Positions 36,901 to 49,790 of a DNA stretch of 64,000 bases are shown here, in pieces. The translations under genes were made by a program, and so were the position numbers. Position 1 is the first letter of the stretch. Every line of letters begins with the position of its first letter. The DNA is taken from positions 13,448,855-13,512,854 of the forward strand of contig OZ020491.1 in assembly GCA_963971405.1 (NCBI GenBank), read 5' to 3'. The notes beneath the pieces were generated by a model, which made no database searches, was not told the DNA's origin, and saw only the letters and a program-made list of their open reading frames with translations. Source of the stretch: Psococerastis gibbosa (taxonomy: Eukaryota > Arthropoda > Insecta > Psocodea > Psocidae).

Positions 36901-37909
36901 GAGCAGTTCTTTGTATTGTACAAAGTATTGCGCCTGTAAACGAATTTAAGGAAACCCACGCAATCAGTATAACCCATAATGGGTCCAAATTGCAATGTTA
37001 TCTTGTAGCTGCCTGCATTATCTGCATGTTTTCTTCAACAACATAGATATTGCATGTTGATTTGATTTGATGTTTTTTTTATTTGATTTAAACTTTTCAT
37101 CCGAAAGAAACTTCAATTATCTTAAAAGTATGGTTCCGTTAAGTAAAACTGTAATAAAGTTTCATTTAGGCTACCTATATTTAAAATACTGAACATCAGG
37201 TTTTCAGTCTACAGAGCTTGGTCTTTTATGTCTTCGTTAGTAGTAGGCCACCATAAATCGTAAAGGTAGGTACTATCTTGACTCGGCACATGCCTGGCGG
37301 TCTGTGAAGCGTATTTCCGGCCCCCTTGGCCCCTTGTCCCTACCATACCCGTACAGGAAGCTTCTAAATACTAAAGAGCGTCTTCAGCAAGTCAGGTCCT
37401 CACTGGTATGTATATGTAAGATAATAATTATTCATGCAATACAATGGAAAACGAAGCGAATTTCATACTTATAATTGCCTGCGGTCTGCCTTATTTTCTG
37501 CATTTTTTCATGCAATTCCCTCATTTTATTATGTTTTCCGTCCATTGTTATTTAAATATCCCCAAGAACGTCCTTGCAATTAATTGATTAATTATTATTC
37601 ATAATGAATTTCAGTAATATTGCTGACCGTGTTATTGAATACCTATACTAATTTTGGAACTTATTTGAAGCACTTTTGTTTAAAATCGAGTTTTTTTTAT
37701 AAAATTTATTATTTGCTTATAAAATTAAGTTGAAACTATTATTATTATTTTTATACGAGTATACAATAGAATAAATGAGAATCTACCGTACCTAAAAATC
37801 TTACTGTGGAAGGAATGACTTTCGAAAATGAATTTCGAAACCAATAAAATTAGTGACGACATAGATCGATGAATAATAGCAACCAGTCAACTACCAGAGC
37901 ATACTTCGC
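36901..37909. other. No gene seen
   Basis: AT-rich. A frame ending at 37046 (…SKLQCYLVAACIICMFSS) starts inside the CAGA element and has no good acceptor. Confidence 0.35.
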
Positions 37910-37912
37910 GAA

Positions 37913-38296
37913 GGCGCCCATTCCATTGACCGGCTAGGGCTATTTCCAACAACGGTGACGTGGTAGCAGACATTCAAGACTTAGGTAGCGTTTCCACCGA
38001 CCTCGCATTGCAGAATGCAAATGACATTGACGGAAATTAGAATTTTTCTTTTTATAGAAATCTATTAAAATGTTTGTACTTAACATATCCCATGACCCCA
38101 TTTTTTAATATTAGTTTGTTTGTTTGTGATTTTACTGTATGATCATTGATCAATTTTAACTATGGCATAGAGGAAAATAAACATTCCCGTCAATTCTGCA
38201 ATGCGAGGTCGTTGGAAACGCCACCTAAGTCTTGAATGTCTGCTACCACGTCACCGTTGTTGGAAATAGCCCTAGCCGGTCAATGGAATGGGCACC
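37913..38296. mobile_element. Long foldback element, 384 bp, GAA duplication
   Basis: Ends GGCGCCCATTCCATTGACC and GGAATGGGCACC. GAA on both flanks (37910-37912, 38297-38299). Confidence 0.82.
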
Positions 38297-38914
38297 GAAC
38301 CTGAGATTACTCATGACTTATATCTAGAGCCACTGAGTTAAGAATATGTAAAATCCTTATCAAACCTAGTGTAACACACGGCTCGGAAAAGTGGAATCTT
38401 ATTACTGTCAATGACGAACTACGAGTATTGGAAAAAAATCCCTTTCGGCTCTGGCCGATCATGTATTGGGAGATTTCGCAGACCCTTATTTTCCTCTACG
38501 CTACCTACGCTATGTATTATATTATATATATATATTTAGAGAAATGGCTGCGAACAGAAATTAATTACTAACAAACATTACTAATTGAATTAACTATTTA
38601 CTAACTTACTAACTATCTACTGATACAACTAACCTGATTTGATTAGTACTTACTAACCAATAATAAATTATTTAGCTACTGTATTGTATTGCGATTGATT
38701 TACATGTACTGTACATCCAAAAGCGAAACCGCACACGGGCTGACTGATGCCTTGCGGTATATAATTTTATTGTATCAATGTAATGTATTGTATTGGATCA
38801 ATATAATAATGTAATGTAATAAAAAAATAACTTCATTATTTTCTCGACCACAACATCAACACACAACACTCTTGTGTTCCAAACAATGACGACTATGAAC
38901 TTTTACTTATCTAA

Positions 38915-39338
38915 GGTGCCCATTCCACATACGTACAACGTCAATGAAAATTATGAAATTGAAGGGCATTTCAATTTTACTCTATGCCATAGTTAAAATT
39001 GATCAATGATCAATTGATAATAGAGTAAAATCACAAACAATGAAACAATCTAAAATTAAAAAATGGCGTCATGTGATGTGACAAGTACAACTATTTTAAT
39101 TGATTTCTCTAAAAAGAAAGCATTTCTGTATAAAAATTATAATAAGGGTTAAATAATAAGGCGACGTAGAAAACAAATACAATTTCAAGAAACAAATTTC
39201 AAAAATTTGGCGCATACGCTTCAATTGAAAATTGTCAATTTTTGAAAAACATATGGAAAGGCCCCCATCAATGAGAAATTGAAATGTCCTTCAATTTCAT
39301 AATTTTCATTGACGTTGTACGTATGTGGAATGGGCGCC
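38915..39338. mobile_element. Long foldback element, 424 bp
   Basis: Ends GGTGCCCATTCCACATACG and complement. Flanks TAA / AAA. The terminal 50 bp is shared with the 25122 palindrome; the middle (AATTAAAAAATGGCGTCATG) is shared with the 34974 type, so it is a mosaic. Confidence 0.75.
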
Positions 39339-39839
39339 AAATTATTTTCACTTTGACTGGACGCCATCAAAATGGTTGATTTGTCGTAAAAAGTGGCGAT
39401 CACCATTATCGTAGATAATAATACGGGCTTTCAGTCAGATTTTTATTCATTCCTCTGCAGACTGCAATCAATATTAACTGAGATATGAATTATATAAGGT
39501 TTCAATCGGCCGCCATCATGTAACTACAAAATGGATCTAGCTGGTTAACGAACTCGATCAAGACATTTGTTTGATCAATTTTTGTGCCAAGTTTTATCAA
39601 AAACGGATAATATTTACGGAAGTTGGAGTGTTTCCTAAAATCGATATGCAGTATGTACATGCATACGTACATACATAGCCTATATCTTATATATAGGTAC
39701 CTTGTGGACTATATAACATTTTGAACGGAGGGTGGTTTTAGACTCAGGGGTCATGAAATGAAAAGTTGTAAAGAAATTTTCCGGAAGTCGAATATTGGTA
39801 GATGAATCTCCCTAAAAGATAATAAGGAGGACCTGGACA

Positions 39840-40167
39840 CCTATGCGAAGACGGAGAGTGGCGTATAAGAAACTACGCCGAAATAAAAGCAATACTTAAC
39901 GGAGACGACATAGTCCGGTTCATAAAAGCGCAATGCATAAGATGGCTGGGACACGTCGTAAGAATGTCAGACGACCGCATGACGAAAATGATGTACAAAG
40001 CAAGCATTACAGGAAGACGACTGGCTGGAAGTCCTCGAAAACGCTGGAAGGATGAGTTGGAAACTGGCCTTCGCGAGTTGGGAGTCCGTAGAGGGTGGAG
40101 CGTTGTACAAAACCGAGATGACTGGAGGAGTGTTGTCGAGGAGGTCAAAGCTCATCAAGGGCTGTGA
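39840..40167 (+). pseudogene. LINE polyprotein C-terminus
   Basis: Frame RWLGHVVRMSDDRMTK then SPRKRWKDEL and DDWRSVVEEV to a stop at 40165-40167. GHV-R-M and RKRW are the usual C-terminal motifs of RTE/Jockey-like retrotransposons. The upstream part is lost. Confidence 0.75.
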
Positions 40168-40169
40168 AA

Positions 40170-41445
40170 CCAGAAGAAGAAGACCTAAAAATCTATAATA
40201 ACTCCCCGTTTTTCCATCGAATTGGCATTTCATGTGGATGCGGCTGAGTCGACAGTAACAGAAGCTGGAGATAAAGCTATTAGACCATAGATCCATTTCT
40301 TTCAATGAATGCCCTCTTTGCACATATGCGTTTGTTCATAATGAAGGTGGTTTCCATAAAATGTAATAATACGTTGTAGCCGTGCTATATTGCAGTGACC
40401 TCTCCGCTCTGTCAATCCTCCGTGACCAAAACTCGCTTGAGTTCGTGCCTTCTTCAGTTCAGTGAACGCCTATCGTGCATAGTGCAGCCCCTTACTTCAG
40501 CAGTCCCAAGACTAATTGATGCTACACAAAGACGATCTAGAAAGCAGGCAAATAAGCAGTCAAACAGGCGATGCCAATATTGGGGGTTGCAATGCAGGGG
40601 CATTGAACAATTTAATGTCATTGGGTCCAAAGATAATAAAATAGAATAGATGGCGCCTAACCAAAAACCAATGGTGGTGAAACGTAAAGGGGGAAATATC
40701 ACAAGGAATGGGACCGAGTTTGTAGGGTTTCAACATTAAAAAAGGAAAACAGCGGAAAAAGAAAAACAAATGAACAATACAACAGGCTGAGAACAGAACT
40801 GCGGCGCAGTAAATTCTGCGCACTTGAACTTGGGTCTCAAGGCAATCTTAATACTTAAATTATTGTGACTGTATTTAGCTAATGGCGAGAACCTGCAGGC
40901 TTATCCCGGGCACAACTTTTAGTTGCTTCATTGCATGCGCTGTAGACGGCCACCTTACCCACCTGATCCGGTCTCTTTCCCACGTACCACTGAAAAAACT
41001 GTCGAAGAAATACATTCGTTTGCCCCTACCTAACAGCGTACGCCCGCTGGAACTTCCTTAGTAGGCCTATAATAACCTCAAGTATTCCAGTCACTCGATT
41101 GGGAACTCGATACGTTGTTTCCTGTGATGGACAACAGGCCGGACACTTTTCGTGGGACCCAACTCTCTTGTTACACCTATTTATGAATGAACAACCTTTT
41201 CCAACCAGGTTGATCCCCCCCCCCCCCTTTCCTCCCTCCCTCCATGAGTTATCCTGAAACTGATTTTCAGCATTATTTCAGGAGAGTCGGGTATTTTTTG
41301 CTGCTATAGCAGACTCCAGCATTTTCATTTTTGATGTAAACGTGTAAATCGATTAGTATCGATTAGGTATCACATAGGTTTTTTTACTAATATACTATTG
41401 TATTATATATTATACTTACGTATAAATATGAAACAAATATAACCC
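40170..41445. other. No gene recognised
   Basis: Mixed-composition DNA. The plus-strand frame 40395-40649 and minus frame 40560-40823 are open but match no family or splice logic. C tracts around 41216-41227. Confidence 0.35.
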
Positions 41446-41451
41446 TATCCA

Positions 41452-41575
41452 CGGGGGTTCAGCCCCCCCCCCCCCCCCAAATGAAATGGCTTGATACTAG
41501 ATAGAATAGGATTTTGAGAGGAAAAATAAAAACCACCATGTAATATCCAATTAAACTTCTGAAGGCCTTGGCCCT
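41452..41575 (-). mobile_element. G-tract MITE, truncated
   Basis: C run then AAATGAAATGGCTTGATACT and GATTTTGAGAGGAAAAAT, the reverse of the 33254-type interior. The left end is missing. Confidence 0.65.
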
Positions 41576-41604
41576 ACCCAATGGACTATGCCTGAAATAA
41601 GATA

Positions 41605-41883
41605 ATGTTCGACGTTCTTGAACTAGTTGAGGACATTGGCTGTCCATTTGTGGAACCCCAGACAGTGGACCCTTTGACAGGTGAATTTCGGTCGCGAGTG
41701 CGGGGCAGGTGGTTCTGCCAACAGTTGGTCACCTGCAATTGTGGAATGCGGGCAGATGGGTTTGGAAAGCACCCCCAGATGGTGTCATGTGCCCCAATCT
41801 ACACAAAAACACCATTTTGGAGCAGGACCATCTGTCCAATCACTTCTTGTGAGAATAGAAGCGACCACAATATGCACTTCTAG
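41605..41883 (+). other. Unrecognised open frame, GC-richer than its surroundings
   Basis: Ninety-two codons with Cys-rich segments (RGRWFCQQLVTCNCGMR and CPITSCENRS). Codon use looks gene-like, but I see no splice sites or promoter and no family. It may be a fragment of a captured gene or of a transposon. Confidence 0.2.
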
Positions 41884-41929
41884 ACGAAATTGACAGTTCA
41901 TTGACCTCTTTACTAAGTAGTAGAAACTT

Positions 41930-42110
41930 ACAAAGGCTTCCACGGCCGGAGTTATGTCGCGAAACAGTAGGAGTCTTAGAAGTCTATATGCAATTCCACT
42001 GAAGATGACGACCCCAGATGTTTACGAAACGTTCGGAAGTACGCTTTCAGAACGACCACGGCATATCATCCCACATTATACTGCTTCATCACTAGGGAAA
42101 CTGCAATCCC
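41930..42110 (-). mobile_element. 9285-type foldback family, single end
   Basis: Contains CTTCCACGGCCGGAGT, GCAATTCCACTGAAGATG and TTACGAAACGTTCGGAAG, as at 9655-9790. Confidence 0.6.
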
Positions 42111-42349
42111 CGCATCTTACGGGGTACAACCCTAATATAAGTGTACTAACAAGGATACCCCACAAGACTGCAAGAGGGGACAGTGGCGCTTACCGTCCTT
42201 CAAACTCCCCAAGCCAGTTTTCATGGAATGTAGTGCAAAGACCGAAGTTCAAAATCAATTTAAGAATATAGCTTAAAGTAACCGTCGGACATTTAAATGT
42301 GGTGGACACTTTATGCCGGATTTTAATTTTTAATTGGGAGTCACTTCTA

Positions 42350-42526
42350 CATGGCCGTGCCCAGGGGGGTGGTCCACGGGGTCCGGACCGCCCCCCCCCC
42401 GAAAATAAATTTTAGTATGTATACCTGTATGGTTGGAAGAATTTATCCATTAATTCATTAATAAATTATGTAAAACATTTTTTTTGACCGCCCCCCCCCC
42501 CCCCCGAAAACAAAACCTTGTTCTTG
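42350..42526. mobile_element. G-tract MITE (hAT-like), 8-bp duplication
   Basis: 177 bp, start CATGGCCGTGCCCAGG. CACTTCTA at 42342-42349 and 42527-42534. Confidence 0.82.
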
Positions 42527-42734
42527 CACTTCTAAATAAAATAAACTGAATTTGCCGGGAAAAACGTGGAAACATTGCTCTCTTATCTATGGAAGGCTTA
42601 CTGCCAACAGAAGGGTTTACTCCAGAGGCAGACACAGCTTTTTATTTTAGGGAGGGTCATCCCCAAAATGCCGCCTCAGGTATATAAATTCAAAACAAAA
42701 AAGTACAGTATTCGATCAAGAGCGGGTCTAGCGG

Positions 42735-43215
42735 AAAATTTAGAGGGGGGGGGGGGGTTCACAACTTCACAAGTTTTATGTACCGTTTAAAATGTAATTT
42801 TCTTTTGTTGAAAAGTTAAGTTGTAATCTTTTTTTGCCATCTTATGAATTTACTTATTGAGGGGGTCATGACGCGCCATTGTATTTGATTTAAGTAGCCT
42901 AGCTGATTTAGTTTTTCCGAACAACAATTCTGGTTTGTACATAATTATAGTTTTTATAGCACGAAGCGAAACCATGATTTAATGATGTATTACATAACAC
43001 TTTTCACATTTAATTAAAAAAAAAAGATTAATTTGTCATTTTGCCGCCTTTTTAAAATGGGAGGGGGTACAAAAGACTTCAAGCAGGGGGTCAGCGGGTT
43101 GCCCCCGGCCGATTTTTTTTTTAATGCGTTATGCGGGCACAAAATTGTGGGGGCTTAAACATTTTGACAGACAGAAATGTTTTTCTAGAGGGGTGGGGGT
43201 TAAAAACCGGCTGAC
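42735..43215. repeat. G/C-tract repeat debris
   Basis: G run at 42746-42758, GAGGGGGTCATGAC at about 42859 (also at 14497-14512), and GACCCCCTAGGTGCGG near 43213. Ends unclear. Confidence 0.4.
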
Positions 43216-43780
43216 CCCCTAGGTGCGGCCTCGCCCAAAATCAAATATTTTTGCAAAATTCAAGCGAGCAAGTGCCAAGTGGCTAGTGCATGTTGCAGTG
43301 GCGTCATGTCCAGTTTTCCCGTTCAGGTTGATGCCCACACCCCACCGCACATCCGCTCATGTAAACAATTTAATATGGCTTTAATAGTAGCTGGAGGGAA
43401 ACAGCTGGAGCGAAGGTCGCATATGTCCCATTCAAAACTCTCTGTATGGGAACGAATTAATGCACCCTAAGGTTGTCATCTTGTTTGCAAGCTTTATATA
43501 AGTTTTAAAATCTTCTAAGCTTGAGTGCGAATCACTGGAGTCCGCACTGAAGCTGAGTGGTTTTAATAATAGGATTAGGTAAATATTGTACTAAATAATT
43601 GTGTGACACGCCAAAGTCAGGGGTCAAGGTGATATGGGCTCAAGTTGGTTCAAAAGAAAAAAAGTGGACATTTTTTGCATAAATGAAATGAATTGATCCT
43701 CCAAAAATAATAGTTGAGCCTTGTTTGGGCATGTCAAGAAAAATCAACCCTCCCGAATGGCAAGAGATTTGACAACATCG

Positions 43781-44166
43781 CAGGCACGTAACCAGGGAGG
43801 GGGCTTTGGGGCTGAGCCCCCCCCCCTCCCGAAATGTAAAAATAAATAAATAAAAGGAGATTATTATTGTAAATGAGTGAAATGAGTTTTTTGTATATAT
43901 TATTATGGAGCTGATTTATTAATAAAATATTCTGTGCTTGGAAGAGATCACACTTTTTTATCCTTGCATTGTTCAGTTTGATGTTTCACCTGTAATTTTT
44001 TTCTCACTCTAGAAACACTAAAACTGTGTGTTTTTGCATGTAAATCCTTTAAAATTTCCGCGGGGGGAGGGGCGGACCCGCCGTTTTACTGGGGTATTCC
44101 AAACCCCCCTCCTAACAACCCCTGGTAGTTCCCCCCCCCCGATAAAAATTTCTGGCTACGTGCTTG
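43781..44166. mobile_element. hAT-like element, 386 bp
   Basis: Start CAGGCACGTAACCAGGG, end TGGCTACGTGCTTG. CAACATCG on both sides (43773-43780, 44167-44174). C/G tracts near both ends. Confidence 0.82.
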
Positions 44167-44436
44167 CAACATCGCAAAGCATGAAGAGGAAAACCCAAGG
44201 TAAGAAGGGTTAAGAATTTGTTTAATGCAACATCTCTTACCTCTAATTAAGTTCGATTGACTAAAAAAAAAAAACAGAACATCCGTGGAGGCGGCAGATC
44301 CATTTCAGATTAAGATCCATAGGCACACCATTCATATAAATATGCTCCAGCAAAAAATGTTACGGAAAAGATTGCTTCAAAGGTACGATCTTCTTATTCT
44401 ACACATAGCAGTATTCTGAACTAGGGAAGTCTGTCT

Positions 44437-44645
44437 GGTATAGTCCACGCAAAATGAGAAAAGTATGGACTTGGAATGTTTTGATCCTGTGCAACACTGT
44501 AAAAATATTCTTTGCACATTTTTTGTTATGCCTTGCATCCAATGCTACAAGGTAACACAAAATGGTGCAAGAAATATTTTTATAGTGTCGCATAGGATCA
44601 AAACATTCCATGATCATACTTTTCTCATTTTGCGTGGACTATACC
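44437..44645. mobile_element. Foldback element, 209 bp
   Basis: GGTATAGTCCACGCAAAATG at the left is repeated as its complement at the right end; arms continue inward (GGAATGTTTTGATCC...GGATCAAAACATTCC). Confidence 0.75.
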
Positions 44646-45362
44646 TACGTCAATATTGATAACAATATGCAGACCTACTAATCATCTATGTCAAAATCTT
44701 AAGTAAGAATATGAAAAATTATTACGGAGTACGGATTAGTACGGAGTAGAGTAGACATATTTTCTTTTCTTGACTCGTATCTTATCTGTACTTGGTTAAG
44801 TAATGCTTTCGCCTGTTTCATAGCGTAAGTAGTAAGCTTGTCTCAGCTTGTTCGTTATCGCTTGTAGCCGGTGTAGGTTGACATCGAGGACGTATACCTG
44901 TCTGCCAATGGCCAAAAATTCATACGGAAACAATAAAAATAATGTCCGAAATCCATGGGGTCGTTGACGTGGGTAGTAGGCATAGGTCCATAAAGAGTCC
45001 TTCAGGGCATTAATATATAAATATTATACAACGCAAATAAAATCAAGAAAAAACTTAAATTGTTTTAAAAGAGCAGTTACACAATGGATAAAAACCAAAC
45101 TACCACCAACATAAAAGTATACCACCTCGTACACCCCCCCCCCCCTCCCTCCTCCTTCCTCAGACCGCTCATCTCCTTGTCACTACCCTTCTCCTCCCTA
45201 TTGAATAGAATTGAATTGAAAACGACTTTATTGAATAAAAACAAAACAAAAGGCGAACTATGTTCAATTATTGACTGCATAATGCCGACAAGTTCAAGTT
45301 TGAATGCATAATTTATCCAATACTATAATTATAATCTCGACGAATTCAAAATTGTCGCACAC

Positions 45363-45500
45363 GGCAAGGGCCGATTTTAGGGAGGGGGGGGGTCAGAGGG
45401 TCCGGACCCCCAAAATAAATTAACTTACACTAGATAACAATGGGTTTACAGTGGGAATTAAAAATTATTATGTTGTTTAATGTCATATTCCACTGAACCT
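45363..45500. mobile_element. Truncated copy of the 5237-type MITE
   Basis: CAAGGGCCGATTTTAGGGAG, GTCCGGACCCCC and ACTTACACTAGATAAC as in 5237-5370; right end missing. Confidence 0.65.
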
Positions 45501-47220
45501 GGTGCCGGTAGCACTGAACAACTGTTATTATATTATTATATATTAATTGTATACATGCATATAGGCATATTTTCGAAAAATTAGATTGCAAACTAAACAG
45601 CAATATTAAAGTTTCATAGTCCTATACTTGGCCACATTCGACGACAACAGACTTACTGCGTTTCCTGTAGCCTTACTGTAGATAAATGTATAAATACATA
45701 TATAACATAGAATTCCTACCATCAGAATTCATGGGATTTAGCACTTAGCAGCTAGTCAGAAAAAAATAGTCGGTCATTAAGCAGCGGTGCAAATGGGGAT
45801 TCGCTAGTCTCACACCAACTTTTATCTTCATAAGAAGACAGTCCCAGCAATCTAAAACAAAACCGTCACACTATCAAACATAATTGCAGAGTAATTTCCA
45901 AGAGTTAGTCTAAAATGACTATTGCTTCTGTGAAAAGACAGTGGTAGTAATTGGTGTAGTAGGCTGCTTCTAATGTGTCTGTCATGAGAGTAAGATCGTA
46001 AGAATAGTGAAGTCTGTTTGAGACTTCGGGAAATCGGTGATTCGGTTTTCAGTTTAGGCCTGTTAGTGCATGTGCCGGGTTGTGTCGTCAATGTGTTTTA
46101 GTACTATCGTCGATAGAAAAAAATTTCTGGCTCTTCAATAAGCCTGTAATAGAAGAAACCCAACGTTTTTGAGGGATTGGTAAGTTTATACAGTATGTTA
46201 CAAAGTAGAGCAAGTTAAATTTCTACTACTAATGATTGAATTTGGATAGTTAATAGTGTTACTGTGTAAAGTGAGAAATTGTCTAGCGTATCTACATTGT
46301 ATAGTACCGGTAGGCTGTATTTTTGGTGGTACAAAATTATTCCACATTTCCCTTCTAATCCTAGCAAGTGTTGTTTCTCTCTCCTACACTCTGCAGTATA
46401 AGTACGGTAGTGGACTAAGGACATGGCCTAATAAACAGGGCGTCGCCAGCTCTTGGGCTAGGGGGGGGGGGGCAGTGGCGTAAATAACATCTGCAGCACC
46501 CCCCGCAAGACCTTTGGTGCGCTACCCAGTAGTAAGAAGGGAGGGGTGTGTAATTTTGCGTCCCCCCCCCCCATTCTCATAAAAGTGTAAAAAAGGGGAA
46601 TGCCGTTCTCATGGACGAATGCAGCTTTTAAATGGATGACATTATAGTGTCTTTTACACAGGACAAGAGTCCGAGGGTTCTGGAGTCCTGAAGGGGGGCC
46701 TGGGATCTCCTCTGAGGTGTTAAGGAAATATAGGTCTGAAAAAGTGGGCTTTTACGCATTTTGAGAGCAGTAACTTTACATTTTACTGGCGATGAATATA
46801 ATTGCAAGCAAGGGGGGTCCGGGGGTCTACACCGAGTGCAAATTGTGGGTAAAAAGGCCTGAAACAGTGGGGTTTTACGCATTTTGGAGAAGGAACTGTA
46901 TTAAGGATAAGGCTGAAATGATTTAATTTCACCTATAAGTTTTTTTTTGCGCCCCCCCCCCCCCCGGCACCGCGGTGGTTGCGGAATTAATTAGGGTACC
47001 GCTAGTGTTTATTTATGCTAGGATATTGCGGAACACTCGTTATCGAATTTAGCTTACATCTCTAAACAATTGTTCACACTCGTAACCTAAATTAGTGAAG
47101 TCATGCTTGCGCCTGTTACATAGTGTCATTAGCAAGCTTGCCTCAGATTATTCATTACAGCTTGTAGGCCAAAAGTTCATGCGGAAATCCATACCAATAG
47201 TGTCCGAAAATTCATGGGGC
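45501..47220. other. No gene seen; poly-G/C repeat fragments
   Basis: Includes a fragment with TACGCATTTTGAGAGCAG and GTGGGGTTTTACGCATTTTG (46730-46890), also found in the 11216 and 54660 elements, and G/C runs at 46460, 46561 and 46954. Confidence 0.4.
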
Positions 47221-47234
47221 CGTTCTCATTCTAA

Positions 47235-47590
47235 TTTAAAAGAGGATTAATCGCGTACAAACAATGTAATGAATGTCCCAGATTAATCTCTTCCATCACC
47301 TCACTACATAGGGGCTTGTGTCGAGTTACGACACGTCTCCGATCAGCACGCGACCACCTTGCCATACATACATACATAAATAATAAAGCAAATAGCACAA
47401 AAGCACAATATATTACATAATATAGACTTCTATGGCCAGGTGGTAACGCGCTTGCACTTGTGCGAGTCTTTACACGCCATGCGATCAGAGACGTGTCGTA
47501 ACTCAACACGAGTACTAACCTACAGAGGTGACTGAAGAGGTCAATCGAATACATTCATTAAATTGTTTGTATGCGATTAATCTTTTATTT
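47235..47590. mobile_element. Two SINE family 3 copies in opposite orientation
   Basis: 47235-47365 reversed (GAGTTACGACACGTCTCCG) and 47425-47590 forward (GACTTCTATGGCCAGGTGG ... GCGATTAATC). Confidence 0.65.
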
Positions 47591-48107
47591 AAAAAAAAAA
47601 AATTATATATTATTTCGTATACAGAACTCAACCGGTGACCGGTAGACGGGTAGTTTTTGTATACAGAATTATCAATTTTTTTAAATGGTGATTCACAACA
47701 AATCTATTCTTATTCATTCAGTCACATCTCGTAGCCGGTACTAGGCTGCCTACCAAGCTGATTTGCATTCTATTTGCGCTGCACGTCAGGTTCATGGATT
47801 CGGCATTAGTCATAAGTCTCCAACCAGACTATTATTAGTCATAGGCTCATTTGGTCATTGACGCTTCAGTTATGGTTAAGTCATGTGACAATAGGATGGG
47901 AAATTTGAAATGCTCATGGTTCATCTATGCCCCCCCCCCCCCATTCATGCGCCTGTTCCACTCCACAAAATCCATTGGGGCAGGCAAAACATGGGTTTTC
48001 CATTTATCGAATTGGATGAGTATAGGGCATCTTAAATACCAATCTAGGAAGAAGATAATAAATGCTTATCGCTTCTTTTTCGGTTATTTAGCTTAAACTC
48101 ACACTTA

Positions 48108-48434
48108 GGCGGGGTTTCCACCAGCGTCAATAGTGATATTAAATGTTTTTTGACGTGGTAGCAGTGCAGCTCCCTGGACCCCGCCCCCGGGGAAGACCGA
48201 AATTGACACTCCCCAAAAAAATCGAAGAAGACATAAGGACTCTCGCCCTGAACAAAGAAGACGCTCTAAACAGAGTTGTTTGGAAACGCCGCTGCCGTGC
48301 CGCTGACCCTCCCTGAGGACAAAGGCGATGTAAAAGTAAAAGTAAGTAGCAGACATTTTTAGACAGTCTAAAACTGTCTACTACCGCGTCAAAAAACACT
48401 TAATATCACTATTGACGTCGGTGGAATCGCCCCC
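48108..48434. mobile_element. Foldback MITE carrying a nested LINE tail
   Basis: Ends GGCGGGGTTTCCACCAGCG and complement. TTA at the left flank, TTC at the right. A 181-bp insert (48165-48345) is flanked by GTAGCAG (48158-48164, 48346-48352). The insert reads KEDALNRVVWKRRCRAADP then stop, like the C-terminal end of LINE polyproteins, with a GTAAAA-rich tail. Confidence 0.8.
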
Positions 48435-48669
48435 TTCACCCATCTGGAACAATTGATTAATACTAATGGCATTATTGAATAGCCTGGACTGCATTTTATC
48501 TTTGAAGGGAGGGCATTATGCAAACCATATTCCAAGCCTGAGCCACATCTTTTTCACACTTGACAAGGATATTTTTTCGGCAAAATTGTTTCGCTATCGG
48601 CTATCAGTCTCTCACAGTGTTTCTGGTATCATGCGATGGAACATGAAGGGGTTCCTCCAAAGTGCCATT

Positions 48670-48757
48670 CAAGGCCGCGCCCAGGTTTTTTTAACGTATT
48701 TTATTAATGAAAGTCCATTCTATCGGCAGTGTAAACCCCTTTTATTTCGGAGATGAG
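48670..48757. mobile_element. G-tract MITE, 5' part only
   Basis: CAAGGCCGCGCCCAGGTTTT followed by interior sequence to CCCCTTTTATTTCGG. It runs into a SINE family 2 tail (48758-48840). Confidence 0.55.
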
Positions 48758-49790
48758 TGTAAGAAAGGGCTTTATAGCCCTAACTCGGCTAGATCGGCTT
48801 AGTAATATAACAAAAAGTCAGTATTTATTTATTTATTAGGGGCAGCTGAAGTGAACCTTTAGGTCTACATCTTTAGTTGCCAGTTTTTTTACAGGGGGGG
48901 GGGGGTTAAATTTTTCAAACTGACGGCTGATATTTGATGGTCCTGAAATGTTTTAAACCAGAGGCAGACTTTTATATTTGGCAAATTTTTCCCAGTACCT
49001 AAATTTTTAGGATAATACCCCCCTCCCCCCCTTTAACAAATGCTGTAAGCTACAGAAAATTTTGGAACTATATAATAATGCTTCGCCTCATTGATCGCCT
49101 CTCCTTTTCAGTTTTGGCGCATTTGATTCTTAGTAAAGTGTCATTGTCAGGAAGGCAATAAATTAATCTACTGTATTTGAAGTGCATTTAACTGGTTACA
49201 AGTACATCGTGCCGGGTGGAATGCGTATGCCGATCGACTGACTAATCAAATGCTCGTGGGAATTCGCAATTAATGCCATTTACATTTGTCTATATCATTG
49301 GCATCATCAATTACAGCCTTTGCTACCACCACAGAAATCTTGAAATGACTATGTGTAATATTACATTCATTATTGTAAGAGTGGGCTGAAAGACCCAAAA
49401 TTAGCCCATACGGTATGGAAAATAAAGACAATTTTCTTTCTTTCTTAATTACTTCTACAATTTTTTGAGGGGCCTTCCAGTAATTCTATTCCAAACCAGG
49501 AACGGGTCCAGGGTTTTGTCAGCAGTGTGCAAATAGGTTCCCAGGGGTTCCCCCGGTTCCGCAGCGCCTAGCGCCTGCTGTAGGATCAATGCTACTTTCA
49601 TCTTATTGGGTCAATAATTCGTACACTTTTTTTAATTGCTATGGTTCCTTTTCAGTTTTTATGCTCGTTTATCGCCGTGTAAAAATGACATTTATTTTGC
49701 TATTACGGTCCTGTATGACTGGAATGGAAATGGGCTTAGTAGTCCCTTGAACCGCCTCATACCAACGACCCCACCTGACTTTCAGCAAGC

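Noticed and set aside
39221..39406. Minus frame of 61 codons
   Set aside because: Falls in the right arm of a 424-bp foldback element.
40560..40823. Minus frame beginning like a signal peptide (MRRIYCAAVLFSACCIVHLF)
   Set aside because: No donor in the expected place, no TATA box and no second exon. The hydrophobic run comes from A-rich plus-strand DNA.
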